Shown piece by piece: positions 35,671 to 44,285 of a DNA stretch of 64,000 nt (its first letter is position 1; every line of letters starts with the position of its first letter). The notes beneath the pieces are model-generated. The model saw only the letters and a list, made by a program, of their open reading frames with translations. It was not told the origin of the DNA and made no database searches. Source of the DNA: Pedobacter lusitanus (GTDB lineage: Bacteria; Bacteroidota; Bacteroidia; Sphingobacteriales; Sphingobacteriaceae); assembly GCF_040026395.1 (NCBI RefSeq), contig NZ_CP157278.1, positions 4,588,001 to 4,652,000 on the forward strand, read 5' to 3'. The position numbers and the translations under genes are program-made.

Positions 35671-36681
35671 GTGTCCGAACCGTATCTTTACGTCGTGGAC
35701 GAAAATATCATCAGCGTTAGACAACTAACTAAACAATATCAGACTGAACAGGCTTCAGGAATCAGAAATATCAGTTTCGACATTAAACGGGGAGACATCA
35801 TTGCTGTAATTGGTGAAAGTGGAAGTGGAAAGTCGACTTTGTTAAAGTCCATTTTCGGTTTATTAAAAGTTGATGATGGAGAAGTACTCTTTAATGGTAA
35901 ACGTGTTTTAGGACCTGATGAACAGCTCATTCCCGGACACAAGGAGATGAAAATTGTAACCCAGGATTTCTCTCTGAATATCTATGCTAAAGTATATGAT
36001 AATATTGCTTCTGTTCTTTCTAATACGAATGTAAAAGCAAAAGAAGAGAAGACCGTCAATATGATGCAGCACCTGCATATCGATCATCTGAGAAATAAAA
36101 AGATAACTGAACTAAGTGGCGGTGAACAGCAAAGGGTAGCCATTGCCAAAGCCTTAGTCACCGATACCAGCGTTCTATTACTGGATGAACCTTTTAGCCA
36201 GGTAGATGCCTTGCTGAAAAATCAACTGCGTGCTGATATTAAGCGGATAGCGGCCGAAACTGGTGTAACTGTTATCATTGTATCACACGATCCGGCAGAT
36301 GGTCTGTTCCTCGCTGATGAATTATTACTGATGAAAGATGGTACATTGATCCAAAAAGGAAGACCGTCACACGTTTATAATCACCCCGAACATATTTATA
36401 CAGCTCAGCTATTAGGTAACGCTGTCGTTCTTAAGCCAGAAGATGCACAAAAAATTGGTCTGCAGGGAAAAGGCCAGTCTGTTGTGTTCTATCCTGAATG
36501 GGTAGAGTTAAAGAGTGGCTGGAATAGTAAACGTTATGAAGTAAAGGACGTCTACTACAAAGGATTTTATGAGGAACTGTTGCTGGAGAGAAATGGTGTA
36601 ATTATCAGGGCGATTCAGCTCAATAGGGGAGAGCATAAAAAAAAACGACCACGTTCAGGCGAACATTGGTCGTTTTCTTGA
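35671..36681 (+). CDS. Orphan ABC transporter ATP-binding protein
   Basis: 336 residues from a GTG start; no ATG fits before Walker A. The ATPase domain is intact: Walker A GESGSGKST (48-56), Q-loop VTQDFSLN, signature LSGGEQQRVAIAKA (from 148), Walker B LLLDEPFSQVDA and switch His in IVSHDPADG. A C-terminal domain of about 90 residues looks like the regulatory or TOBE-like domain of PotA/CysA-type importers. No permease or binding protein is adjacent, so the substrate is unknown. The last 14 codons (KKKRPRSGEHWSFS) are encoded by a terminator-like hairpin, which suggests the coding region extended into its terminator. Confidence 0.88.
   Translation: MSEPYLYVVDENIISVRQLTKQYQTEQASGIRNISFDIKRGDIIAVIGESGSGKSTLLKSIFGLLKVDDGEVLFNGKRVLGPDEQLIPGHKEMKIVTQDFSLNIYAKVYDNIASVLSNTNVKAKEEKTVNMMQHLHIDHLRNKKITELSGGEQQRVAIAKALVTDTSVLLLDEPFSQVDALLKNQLRADIKRIAAETGVTVIIVSHDPADGLFLADELLLMKDGTLIQKGRPSHVYNHPEHIYTAQLLGNAVVLKPEDAQKIGLQGKGQSVVFYPEWVELKSGWNSKRYEVKDVYYKGFYEELLLERNGVIIRAIQLNRGEHKKKRPRSGEHWSFS
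36642..36679 (+). terminator. Terminator-like hairpin inside the 3' end of the ABC ATPase gene
   Basis: AAAACGACCA (36642-36651) and TGGTCGTTTT (36667-36676) are exact complements. An inner GTTC/GAAC pairing surrounds an AGGC loop. The hairpin is translated, and the stop codon follows it at 36679-36681. Confidence 0.75.
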
Positions 36682-36691
36682 ATTCTAAATA

Positions 36692-37102
36692 TTATAGAGA
36701 AGAAGTTATCAGAATAATCTTAACTCTTGACTTGTCAGTTGGTCTTGTTGGTGGCACAGACAGATCCGCAGCATTTTGAAGATACAGCGTTATCCCTCCA
36801 ACTGCATAGGTATAACTATAGCTACGCGCATTATCAACAAGAGGAAGTTTATCATAAAGATCGTTATCCAGTCTTGAAATACTCAATGCGACCTCGTCAT
36901 TTTCAAATGTAGCCTTATCAAGGTCAGGCAGCGGTAAGAAAACACTAAGGGTATTACCATCTTGTCTCCAGTCACCAGGCTGAATGTATCTTAAGTAAGT
37001 CTTGTTCGGTAATCCATTGTCATTAGGAACCAGGACCTCTTTCTTGCACGAAGACAATCCAATTGCCGTTATCGCTAAGAGTAATAGTATGTATTTTTTC
37101 AT
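36692..37102 (-). CDS. Small lipoprotein of unknown function
   Basis: 136 residues. The lipoprotein signal MKKYILLLLAITAIGLSSCKKE has Cys19 after a good lipobox (LSSC). The mature part is short and beta-rich (LRYIQPGDWRQDGNTLSVFL, YSYTYAVGGITLYLQN), with Pro and Asp turns. No family motif is recognised. It ends next to the convergent ABC ATPase gene (10 bp apart) and is divergent from the astacin pair. Confidence 0.75.
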   Translation of the reverse strand: MKKYILLLLAITAIGLSSCKKEVLVPNDNGLPNKTYLRYIQPGDWRQDGNTLSVFLPLPDLDKATFENDEVALSISRLDNDLYDKLPLVDNARSYSYTYAVGGITLYLQNAADLSVPPTRPTDKSRVKIILITSSL

Positions 37103-37447
37103 ATTTGTGTGTTTGTTGTTTCCCTAGCAAATGTGTTGCCAAGTTTATACAGGTAAATTAATTTAACAGCTTTTAACCTATACCGTTTTGAATGGAATCG
37201 GTTATTTTGTCTTCTTATGTAAATATAATATTATTGATCTAATACTAACAGCTATTGTTTGATTTTTAATTATACCATTGCTTGTTATCCACAACATTAT
37301 TAGATATTATGTAAATCTTATTGACAATAGAGTATCTTTTTATTACCATTTTGATCAGGACTTTACCAGGTTTTGTTAAAAACTGTTAAGTTTATTAAAC
37401 ACTTATGTAATAAGATTTTTACCTAAAAACCTAAAAAACTGAAACCA
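37103..37447. other. Intergenic region between divergent lipoprotein genes
   Basis: 345 bp, very AT-rich. It should hold two divergent promoters; a TTGACA sequence near 37321 may belong to the astacin promoter, but no clean second box follows. A single TTATCCACA (DnaA-box-like) lies at 37285-37293 without companions. No gene or RNA was recognised. Confidence 0.45.
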
Positions 37448-38329
37448 ATGAAAAACAAAACTCTATTAATTGCACTTGCTTTTGCAGCACTGACCAGTGC
37501 GTGTAAAAAACAAAATGATCAAGGTACTCAGACTGCCGATGTAAAAACCGATAATTGTAATTGCTCCGCAGAGCAGGCATCTCCGGAAATTAAAGGACAA
37601 TCCATCACTTTCGGCACCGGAAATAAATCCATCCGGCTAACCAAAAAGAATGATCAGTTTATTCTGGGGAGTGATATCCTGTTAAGCAATGAACAGGTTG
37701 CTTATCTTAAACACAAATATGATCCTTCAGGAACAGCTACTGAAAGTACGTTTATAGATTATTTAAGTAAAAGATGGACTAATGGTATTGTGTATTATTC
37801 AATTGATGCCAATGTACCAAACCAGGCAAGAATTACAGATGCGATAGCACACTGGAAAGCAAAAACCAAATTAACTTTTACACCACGCACTACCCAGGCA
37901 AACTATATCAGATTTGTTGTGGGATCTGGTTGCTCCTCTGCACTGGGAATGGCTGGCGGAGCTCAAAAACTTAATCTGGGATCCGGCTGTTCAACAGGTA
38001 ATGCCATTCATGAAATAGGTCATGCTTTAGGTTTGCTTCACGAACAAAGCAGAACTGACCGTGATGATTATGTGATTATCAATAAAGATAATATCGAACC
38101 TGGTCTTGAACATAATTTTGATACCTGGGAAGACAGAGGTTATACAGGTGGTCAAACCGGAGCTTTTGACTTTGGATCTATTATGATGTACCCTTCAAAT
38201 GCATTTTCAAGTAATGGTGAACCAACAATTACAAAACTTGACGGATCTACTTTCGGCGCACAAAGAACCGCCCTTTCTGCAGGTGACCTGGAAGGATTCA
38301 AATATCTGTATCCTGACTATGCACTATAG
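37448..38329 (+). CDS. Astacin-like (M12A) zinc metalloprotease lipoprotein, copy 1
   Basis: 293 residues. The lipoprotein signal ends in LTSAC (Cys19), followed by KKQN and a short Cys-containing segment (DNCNCSAEQA). A pro-region of about 80 residues leads into the catalytic domain, which has the full astacin zinc signature HEIGHALGLLHEQSRTDRD and the Met-turn SIMMYPSNAFS with its zinc-proximal Tyr. Astacins are endopeptidases; lipidation predicts a membrane-attached, periplasmic or surface enzyme. The next gene is a close paralogue. A terminator separates them, so they are separate units. Confidence 0.92.
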   Translation: MKNKTLLIALAFAALTSACKKQNDQGTQTADVKTDNCNCSAEQASPEIKGQSITFGTGNKSIRLTKKNDQFILGSDILLSNEQVAYLKHKYDPSGTATESTFIDYLSKRWTNGIVYYSIDANVPNQARITDAIAHWKAKTKLTFTPRTTQANYIRFVVGSGCSSALGMAGGAQKLNLGSGCSTGNAIHEIGHALGLLHEQSRTDRDDYVIINKDNIEPGLEHNFDTWEDRGYTGGQTGAFDFGSIMMYPSNAFSSNGEPTITKLDGSTFGAQRTALSAGDLEGFKYLYPDYAL

Positions 38330-38355
38330 CCCAGGTCTATTAATTGATAATTATG

Positions 38356-38386
38356 TTAAAGGCAGCCTGTAAAGCTGCCTTTAACA
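38356..38386 (+). terminator. Terminator between the two astacin genes
   Basis: GTTAAAGGCAGC (38356-38367) and GCTGCCTTTAAC (38375-38386) form a perfect 12-bp stem with a 7-base loop. Confidence 0.8.
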
Positions 38387-38444
38387 TTTCTGAAAAAGAT
38401 ATATCCCTTAAACCAACCAAAAATCAGTAACCTAATCAAAACCG

Positions 38445-39338
38445 ATGAAGACTAAAATTTTATTAATTGCACTTGCCTGTGCAACAATGATCAGTGCCTG
38501 TAAAAAACAAAACGGAGAAGAAAGCCAATCATCAGACATTAAACAAAATGATTGTAACTGTTCAGCTGAACAAGCTCTGCCTGATACCAAGGCAGAACTG
38601 ATTTCTTTTGGTTCCGGAAATAAACAAATCCAGATTGAAAGAAAAAACGGAATATATATTCTGGGAGGAGATATGGAGCTGACACAAAAACAAGTTGACT
38701 TTATCAAACGTCAGTATAATTCTGCAGGTGTTGCTACCGAAAGTACATTCAAAGATGAGCTTAAATTGAGATGGCCGGGTGGTGTGGTTTATTATGTAGT
38801 AGACTCCAACATGAACGCAAAGAAAAAGAAATGGGTTACCGATGCTATCGCGCATTGGGAAAGTAAAACCAAATTTACTTTTGTACAACGCGATAAAGAA
38901 GCTAATTACGTCAGATTTGTATCGGGAGACGGCTGCTCATCTTCAATTGGGATGGTTGGCGGCCGTCAGAATATCACACTGGGGAACTGTTCATTAGGTA
39001 GTACAATTCATGAAATCGGGCATGCTATTGGTCTGTTACATGAACAATGCAGAGCTGATCGTGATGATTTTATTATTGTAAATAAGGATAATATAGAGGA
39101 TGGTAAGGCTCATAATTTTCAGACCTATATCGAGCGTGGCTGGACTGGTGGTGAAACCGGAGATTTTGATTTTGGCTCTATTATGCTGTATAGTTCAAAT
39201 GCTTTCTCGAAAAACGGAGAACCTACTATTACAAAACTCGATGGAACTACTTTTACCGGACAACGAAAAGAGTTATCTGAAGGTGATCTTGCAGGGATTA
39301 AATTTTTATATCCTGACTCTGTATTTACCGCAAAATAA
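38445..39338 (+). CDS. Astacin-like (M12A) zinc metalloprotease lipoprotein, copy 2
   Basis: 297 residues, collinear with copy 1 along its length. Shared parts include the signal and KKQN start, NDCNCSAEQALPD, HEIGHAIGLLHEQCRADRDD and ITKLDGTTF near the end. The Met-turn reads SIMLYSSNAFS, with Leu for one Met but the Met and Tyr retained. The zinc ligands and catalytic Glu are intact, so it should be active. A cysteine in the zinc helix (EQCRAD) is absent from copy 1. Tandem duplication with later divergence is the likely origin. Confidence 0.92.
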   Translation: MKTKILLIALACATMISACKKQNGEESQSSDIKQNDCNCSAEQALPDTKAELISFGSGNKQIQIERKNGIYILGGDMELTQKQVDFIKRQYNSAGVATESTFKDELKLRWPGGVVYYVVDSNMNAKKKKWVTDAIAHWESKTKFTFVQRDKEANYVRFVSGDGCSSSIGMVGGRQNITLGNCSLGSTIHEIGHAIGLLHEQCRADRDDFIIVNKDNIEDGKAHNFQTYIERGWTGGETGDFDFGSIMLYSSNAFSKNGEPTITKLDGTTFTGQRKELSEGDLAGIKFLYPDSVFTAK

Positions 39339-39464
39339 TCTGGTTAACAGTTTATCAATTTAGCATTTAAACAATTGCAGGGGTGGCCGGTGTGCTGCCC
39401 TTGTCTGTTTGTAATTGATAAAATTTATACGGTAATTTGTTATCAATTAATAGCTCCGTTCTTA

Positions 39465-40322
39465 ATGGAAATTCAAAGAAAATCAGGCATCAGTTATGAA
39501 GAATTTATGGAAGAACACCATAATCCGGGTATTCCCGTAATTTTTACTGATGCAACTAAAGTATGGAAGGCAAATGGTCTGTTCACTCCGGACTGGTTCC
39601 GTGAAAACTATCCGGATAAGGAAAGCGATGTGATTAACAAAGATACCGGGAAGCCATACAAAATGACGGAAGTCATGGATCTTGCTGAGCAAAGTTCTGA
39701 AGAGAAACTGGCTCCATATCCTTTAACCTTTAATATTACGAAAGAAATTCCTGAAATGCTTGATCTGCTTTTGCCACTCAATCTGGGTTATGCAAAACCA
39801 AACTGGCTGGAAGATAAATCTTTTAAACGCGGAAACTGGGGAGGGATTATTGAACTGTTTGTTGGTGGTCCGGGAGGCAAATTTCCTTATGTTCATAAGG
39901 ACTATTATCATTTGAGTGCATGGATTAATCAATTATATGGAGAGAAGTTGTTTACAGTTTTTCCACGCGGACAGGAAAAGTACCTGTATGCTACTGAAAA
40001 GAATCAGTGGCGTTCAGAAGTAAATGTATTTAATCCTGATCTGGAGAAACATCCTGAATTTAAAAATGCCACACCTATCAGTTTTAAGGTGAGTGCCGGA
40101 GAAACATTATATATCCCATTTGGTATCTGGCATACCGCTCATTCGCTGACTCCAACAATATCTGTGGCTTTTGATCAGCTGAACAGTAAGAATTTCCCGC
40201 TGTTTATGAATGATGTCTGGAATTTTAAGAAAGAAAGTAGTAAACCGAAGGCTGTTGCTGCTTACCTGTATGCACTTGCTTCCGGAATGGGATGCAGATT
40301 AAAAGAAACTATCAAAGCATAA
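39465..40322 (+). CDS. Cupin-like / JmjC-type oxygenase-family protein
   Basis: 285 residues from the ATG at 39465; the open frame extends 30 codons upstream, but that part is Cys-rich and unlike the family. The cupin_8/JmjC-like core is seen in VIFTDATKVWKA near the start, FPYVHKDYYHLSAWINQLYG (probable HxD iron ligands), KLFTVFPRGQEKYLY and LYIPFGIWHTAHSL (third His). Members are putative Fe(II)/2-oxoglutarate hydroxylases of proteins or small molecules; no target is suggested by context. A perfect bidirectional terminator follows. Confidence 0.82.
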   Translation: MEIQRKSGISYEEFMEEHHNPGIPVIFTDATKVWKANGLFTPDWFRENYPDKESDVINKDTGKPYKMTEVMDLAEQSSEEKLAPYPLTFNITKEIPEMLDLLLPLNLGYAKPNWLEDKSFKRGNWGGIIELFVGGPGGKFPYVHKDYYHLSAWINQLYGEKLFTVFPRGQEKYLYATEKNQWRSEVNVFNPDLEKHPEFKNATPISFKVSAGETLYIPFGIWHTAHSLTPTISVAFDQLNSKNFPLFMNDVWNFKKESSKPKAVAAYLYALASGMGCRLKETIKA

Positions 40323-40354
40323 TAAGGAAAGCATATTCCTGAAATCAGCTAACC

Positions 40355-40405
40355 ATAAAATAAAAAAGGGACTCCATAACTAATAGAGTCCCTTTTTTAT
40401 TTTAT
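40355..40405. terminator. Bidirectional terminator with a perfect 20-bp stem
   Basis: 40355-40374 and 40386-40405 are exact reverse complements (core GGGACTC / GAGTCCC, with A and T runs outside) around an 11-base loop. It ends both the cupin gene and the branched-chain amino acid operon. Confidence 0.92.
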
Positions 40406-40421
40406 AAACTGATTAAACCTG

Positions 40422-41672
40422 TTAAACCAGGTATTCAAATAAAGTCTGATCGTCATTCAAATCAATTACCTCGAACTTAAACTCTGCCATTCTTTGCTTT
40501 AAAGATGCATAGTCAGTACTTTCCTGCAACTCGATACCCACTAATGCAGGTCCGTTTTCCCGGTTGGTTTTTTTGATAAATTCAAATCTGGTAATATCAT
40601 CATGAGGGCCCAGTACATTATTAACAAAGGATTTTAATGCACCGGGTCTTTGTGGAAAGCGGACAATGAAATAATGTTTAAGACCTTCAAAAAGCAATGA
40701 CTTTTCTTTAATCTCCTGCATTCTCTCGATATCATTATTACCACCGCTGACTATACAAACTACTGTTTTACCAGCAATGGTATCTTTCAGCTGATCCAGT
40801 GCAGCAATAGCCAATGCACCTGCTGGTTCTACAACAATAGCATCCTCATTATATAATTTTAAAATGGTTGTGCAGATTTTTCCTTCTGGAATAAGCAACA
40901 TCTGATCCAGTAAATCACTACAATATTCAAAAGTAAGATTACCAACACGTTTTACTGCTGCACCATCTACAAAACGATCTATATAATCCAGCGTAACCGG
41001 ACTCCCATTTTTTAAAGCCTGGTTCATAGAAGGAGCCCCTTCAGGTTCTACCCCGATCAGTGTAATATCGGGATTGATACTTTTAAAATAACTGCCTACA
41101 CCCGAAGCCAGTCCGCCGCCGCCAATAGGCATAACAATTACTTCGGCTTCCGGAAGATCCTGATGAATCTCAACTCCTACAGTACCCTGACCCTCTATGA
41201 TTTTGATATTATCAAAAGGAGGGACAAAAACCATCTGATGTTCAGCAGTATATGCCAGTGCTTCTTTCATACAGTCATCAAAAGTATCCCCTACAAGTAC
41301 AATTTTGATATTGTCTCCGCCAAACATTTCAGTCTGTTTGATTTTTTGCCTCGGTGTGATCTCCGGCATAAAAATAACACCCTGAATATTTAGTTTTTTG
41401 CAGGAGTAGGCAACGCCCTGTGCATGATTTCCTGCACTTGCGCATACTACACCGCGGCTGGTTTGCTGCTGATCAAGTGTGCTGATCATATTATAAGCAC
41501 CACGTAATTTATAAGAACGTACCACTTGCAGATCCTCTCTTTTCAGATAGATTTTGGCATTGTATTTTAGTGATAATCCTTCATTGTATTCCAACTGAGT
41601 ACGTTTAACAGTATCTGCTATACGAACTGCCGCAGCATCAAAATCCAGTTCTACTTCCTTTTGCAGTTTCAT
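40422..41672 (-). CDS. ilvA: Threonine dehydratase (biosynthetic)
   Basis: 416 residues, shorter than E. coli IlvA (514). It deaminates threonine to 2-oxobutanoate, the entry step for isoleucine. The PLP lysine lies in SYKLRGAYNMIS, and the phosphate loop in PIGGGGLASG. VCASAGNHAQGVAYSC is the conserved substrate segment. The C-terminal 90 residues (HYFIVRFPQRPGALKSFVNN) form a single ACT-like regulatory domain, where the long form has two. It is the last gene of the operon, 1 bp from leuA. Confidence 0.95.
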   Translation of the reverse strand: MKLQKEVELDFDAAAVRIADTVKRTQLEYNEGLSLKYNAKIYLKREDLQVVRSYKLRGAYNMISTLDQQQTSRGVVCASAGNHAQGVAYSCKKLNIQGVIFMPEITPRQKIKQTEMFGGDNIKIVLVGDTFDDCMKEALAYTAEHQMVFVPPFDNIKIIEGQGTVGVEIHQDLPEAEVIVMPIGGGGLASGVGSYFKSINPDITLIGVEPEGAPSMNQALKNGSPVTLDYIDRFVDGAAVKRVGNLTFEYCSDLLDQMLLIPEGKICTTILKLYNEDAIVVEPAGALAIAALDQLKDTIAGKTVVCIVSGGNNDIERMQEIKEKSLLFEGLKHYFIVRFPQRPGALKSFVNNVLGPHDDITRFEFIKKTNRENGPALVGIELQESTDYASLKQRMAEFKFEVIDLNDDQTLFEYLV

Positions 41673-41673
41673 G

Positions 41674-43182
41674 TTATAAGAATTTATTTAATGCATCCAG
41701 ATAAGCATCGGCTGATGCCTTAACAATATCGGTGCTGAATCCGTATCCTAAATAAGACCGTTCTTCGAAAATAACTCTCATATTTACTTTACTGGTATCA
41801 TCGCTACCACCATGCATCGCCTGAATGGTAAACTCTTTTAACTGAATATCTTTACCAATTATGGTCTCAATAGCTTTAATAGTTGCATTAACCGGGCCAT
41901 TTCCTTCAGCTTTTGCTTCCTTCTCCTGACCTTCATGTTCTAATTTTACTATGGCAACAGGGAGTTGTGAATCTCCGCAAACCACATGCAGAGAGTTCAG
42001 TTTATATCCATTTTTATAGGTATGTTCTTCTCCGTCACTCATTAATGATAATAAATCATCATCAGAGATTTCCAGTTTCTGATCTGCAAGAAGAAGAAAT
42101 TTCTCATAAACCTGATCCAGATTGATTTTTTCAATCACATAACCCAGTCTTTCCAAATGATGTTTTAAAGCATGACGTCCGCTTCTGGCTGTCAATATAA
42201 TTCCTGCAGAGTCAATTCCAACATCTTCAGGATTAATGATCTCATAATTCTCTCTGTGTTTAAGGAAACCATCCTGATGAATACCTGAACTATGTGCAAA
42301 AGCATTTTGTCCAATAATTGCTTTGTTAGGTTGAACTGGCATTCTCATCATACGACTCACTTTAGCACTGATTTCACTGAAGTGTTTGGTATTGATATTG
42401 GTTTTCAGGTTCAGCGCATGATGTGTTTTTAAAACCATAGCTACTTCTTCCAATGCAGTATTTCCGGCACGTTCACCAATACCGTTAATGGTACATTCTA
42501 CCTGGCGTGCACCATTAATTACCCCGGCTAAAGTATTAGCTGTAGCCAAACCTAAATCATTGTGGCAATGCACAGAGATAATTGCCTGATCTATATTTTT
42601 AACATGCTGTTTAAGATACAGGATTTTTGATCCGTATTGCTCAGGCAAACAATATCCATTAGTATCCGGGATATTTACAACAGTTGCACCTGCAGCAATT
42701 ACAGCCTCAACCATCTGAGCTAAAAATGCATTATCTGCACGACCCGCATCTTCTGCGAAAAACTCTATATCCTCTACAAATCGCTTTGCATATTTTACAG
42801 CTTCAACTGCACGTTCCAGAATATCTTCGCGTGTACTGTTGAATTTGTATTTGATATGCATATCTGAGGAGCCTATTCCAGTATGTATCCTCGGGTGTTT
42901 AGCATATTGTAAAGCTGCTACTGCAGAATCGATATCCTTTCTGTTTGCTCTGGTCAGTGCGCAAATAATTGGTTCCCGAACTGCTTTTGATAATTCCACC
43001 ACGCTCTGGAAATCACCAGGACTGGAAATTGGAAAACCAGCTTCAATCACATCCACACCAAGTGCTTCCAGTGCTTTTGCAATTTCTATTTTTTCTGGAG
43101 TAGAAAGCTGGCAGCCCGGAACCTGTTCTCCGTCACGAAGGGTGGTGTCAAATACGTAAACTCTATTAGGATCGTGTAGCAT
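41674..43182 (-). CDS. leuA: 2-isopropylmalate synthase
   Basis: 502 residues. It condenses 2-oxoisovalerate with acetyl-CoA in the first step of leucine synthesis. The HMGL-like barrel starts with [14 protein letters not shown], and metal-binding His residues lie in [29 protein letters not shown] and [18 protein letters not shown] complete the core. The C-terminal 130 residues fit the LeuA regulatory dimer domain that binds leucine. A homocitrate or citramalate synthase is less likely given the leuB-leuC-leuD context. It sits 7 bp from leuB. Confidence 0.95.
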   Translation of the reverse strand: MLHDPNRVYVFDTTLRDGEQVPGCQLSTPEKIEIAKALEALGVDVIEAGFPISSPGDFQSVVELSKAVREPIICALTRANRKDIDSAVAALQYAKHPRIHTGIGSSDMHIKYKFNSTREDILERAVEAVKYAKRFVEDIEFFAEDAGRADNAFLAQMVEAVIAAGATVVNIPDTNGYCLPEQYGSKILYLKQHVKNIDQAIISVHCHNDLGLATANTLAGVINGARQVECTINGIGERAGNTALEEVAMVLKTHHALNLKTNINTKHFSEISAKVSRMMRMPVQPNKAIIGQNAFAHSSGIHQDGFLKHRENYEIINPEDVGIDSAGIILTARSGRHALKHHLERLGYVIEKINLDQVYEKFLLLADQKLEISDDDLLSLMSDGEEHTYKNGYKLNSLHVVCGDSQLPVAIVKLEHEGQEKEAKAEGNGPVNATIKAIETIIGKDIQLKEFTIQAMHGGSDDTSKVNMRVIFEERSYLGYGFSTDIVKASADAYLDALNKFL

Positions 43183-43189
43183 AGTTTTT

Positions 43190-44281
43190 TTAATTTGAAT
43201 AAGTTTGTTGTGTGATGAATTTTAAGACGAGTTTACCCATATCCTGAGTACCTAATACTTTGTATGGGCTGGTTGTATCGTCTGCGATGTCACTGGTTCT
43301 GTAGCCATCTTTTAATACGCTGTCAACAGCCGAAATAATCAACTGCGCTTCTTCTTTCAAGCCGAAACTGATTTCCAGCATCAAAGCAGCAGAAAGGATA
43401 GAGGCCAGCGGATTAGCCAGGTCTTTGCCAGTAATGTCATGTGCTGAGCCATGAATAGGTTCGAAAAATCCGGTTCCGTCTCCAACAGATGCCGAAGCCA
43501 GCATACCCATTGAACCTGCTATTTGTGAAGCCTCGTCAGTTAATATATCGCCAAACAGATTTGCGGTTAAAACTACGTCAAACTGTTTGGGGTCTTTAAT
43601 TAGTTGCATGGCAGCATTATCCACGAATAAGTGCTGAGTCTCGACTTCAGGATATTGTTTAGCTATTTCCTGAACGGTCTCTCTCCATAATCTGGAACTT
43701 TCCAGTACGTTTGCCTTATCTACTGAACATAATTTACGGCCACGCTGCATGGCTGCTTCGTAAGCTTTATGGGCAATACGTTCTACTTCGTATTTATGAT
43801 AAATCATCAGATCAGATGCGGTGTTTTTATCTTCGGATCTGGTTTTTTCGCCGAAATAAACATCACCTGTCAGTTCTCTGAAGAACAGGATGTTCGTACC
43901 TCTAAGAATATGAGCTTTAATACTTGATGCATTTAATAATTCATCGAATAACAAAATAGGACGCAGGTTAGCATAAAGTCCCAGTTCTTTGCGGATTTTA
44001 AGCAGACCTTGTTCAGGACGTACTTTTAAAGAAGGATCATTATCATATTTCGCATGACCTACGGCGCCAAACAGGATAGCATCACTCTTTTTTGCTTTCT
44101 CCAGGGTATCATCCGGCAGAGGAGTACCGGTAGCTTCAATTGCTGCATGTCCCATCAATGCTTCATCAAAGAGAAATTCATGATCAAAACTAGCTGCAAT
44201 TTGTTCCAGTACAGCTTTCCCCCATTGGGTAACTTCGGGTCCGATACCATCTCCTGGTATAACTAATATATTTTTCTTCAT
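43190..44281 (-). CDS. leuB: 3-isopropylmalate dehydrogenase
   Basis: 363 residues, the normal length. It oxidises and decarboxylates 3-isopropylmalate using NAD. Motifs are [13 protein letters not shown] at the N-terminus, [12 protein letters not shown] (substrate binding), [32 protein letters not shown] (Mg-binding Asp) and the cofactor segment [19 protein letters not shown]. It lies 4 bp downstream of the ABC ATPase gene and 7 bp upstream of leuA. Confidence 0.96.
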   Translation of the reverse strand: MKKNILVIPGDGIGPEVTQWGKAVLEQIAASFDHEFLFDEALMGHAAIEATGTPLPDDTLEKAKKSDAILFGAVGHAKYDNDPSLKVRPEQGLLKIRKELGLYANLRPILLFDELLNASSIKAHILRGTNILFFRELTGDVYFGEKTRSEDKNTASDLMIYHKYEVERIAHKAYEAAMQRGRKLCSVDKANVLESSRLWRETVQEIAKQYPEVETQHLFVDNAAMQLIKDPKQFDVVLTANLFGDILTDEASQIAGSMGMLASASVGDGTGFFEPIHGSAHDITGKDLANPLASILSAALMLEISFGLKEEAQLIISAVDSVLKDGYRTSDIADDTTSPYKVLGTQDMGKLVLKFITQQTYSN

Positions 44282-44285
44282 TTTA

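Noticed and set aside
37285..37293. TTATCCACA, a DnaA-box consensus
   Set aside because: A single box with no cluster, no AT-rich unwinding element pattern and no dnaA or dnaN nearby, so not an origin.
39375..39464. 30-codon upstream extension of the cupin-like gene
   Set aside because: It is Cys-rich and not part of the fold, and lies where the promoter should be.
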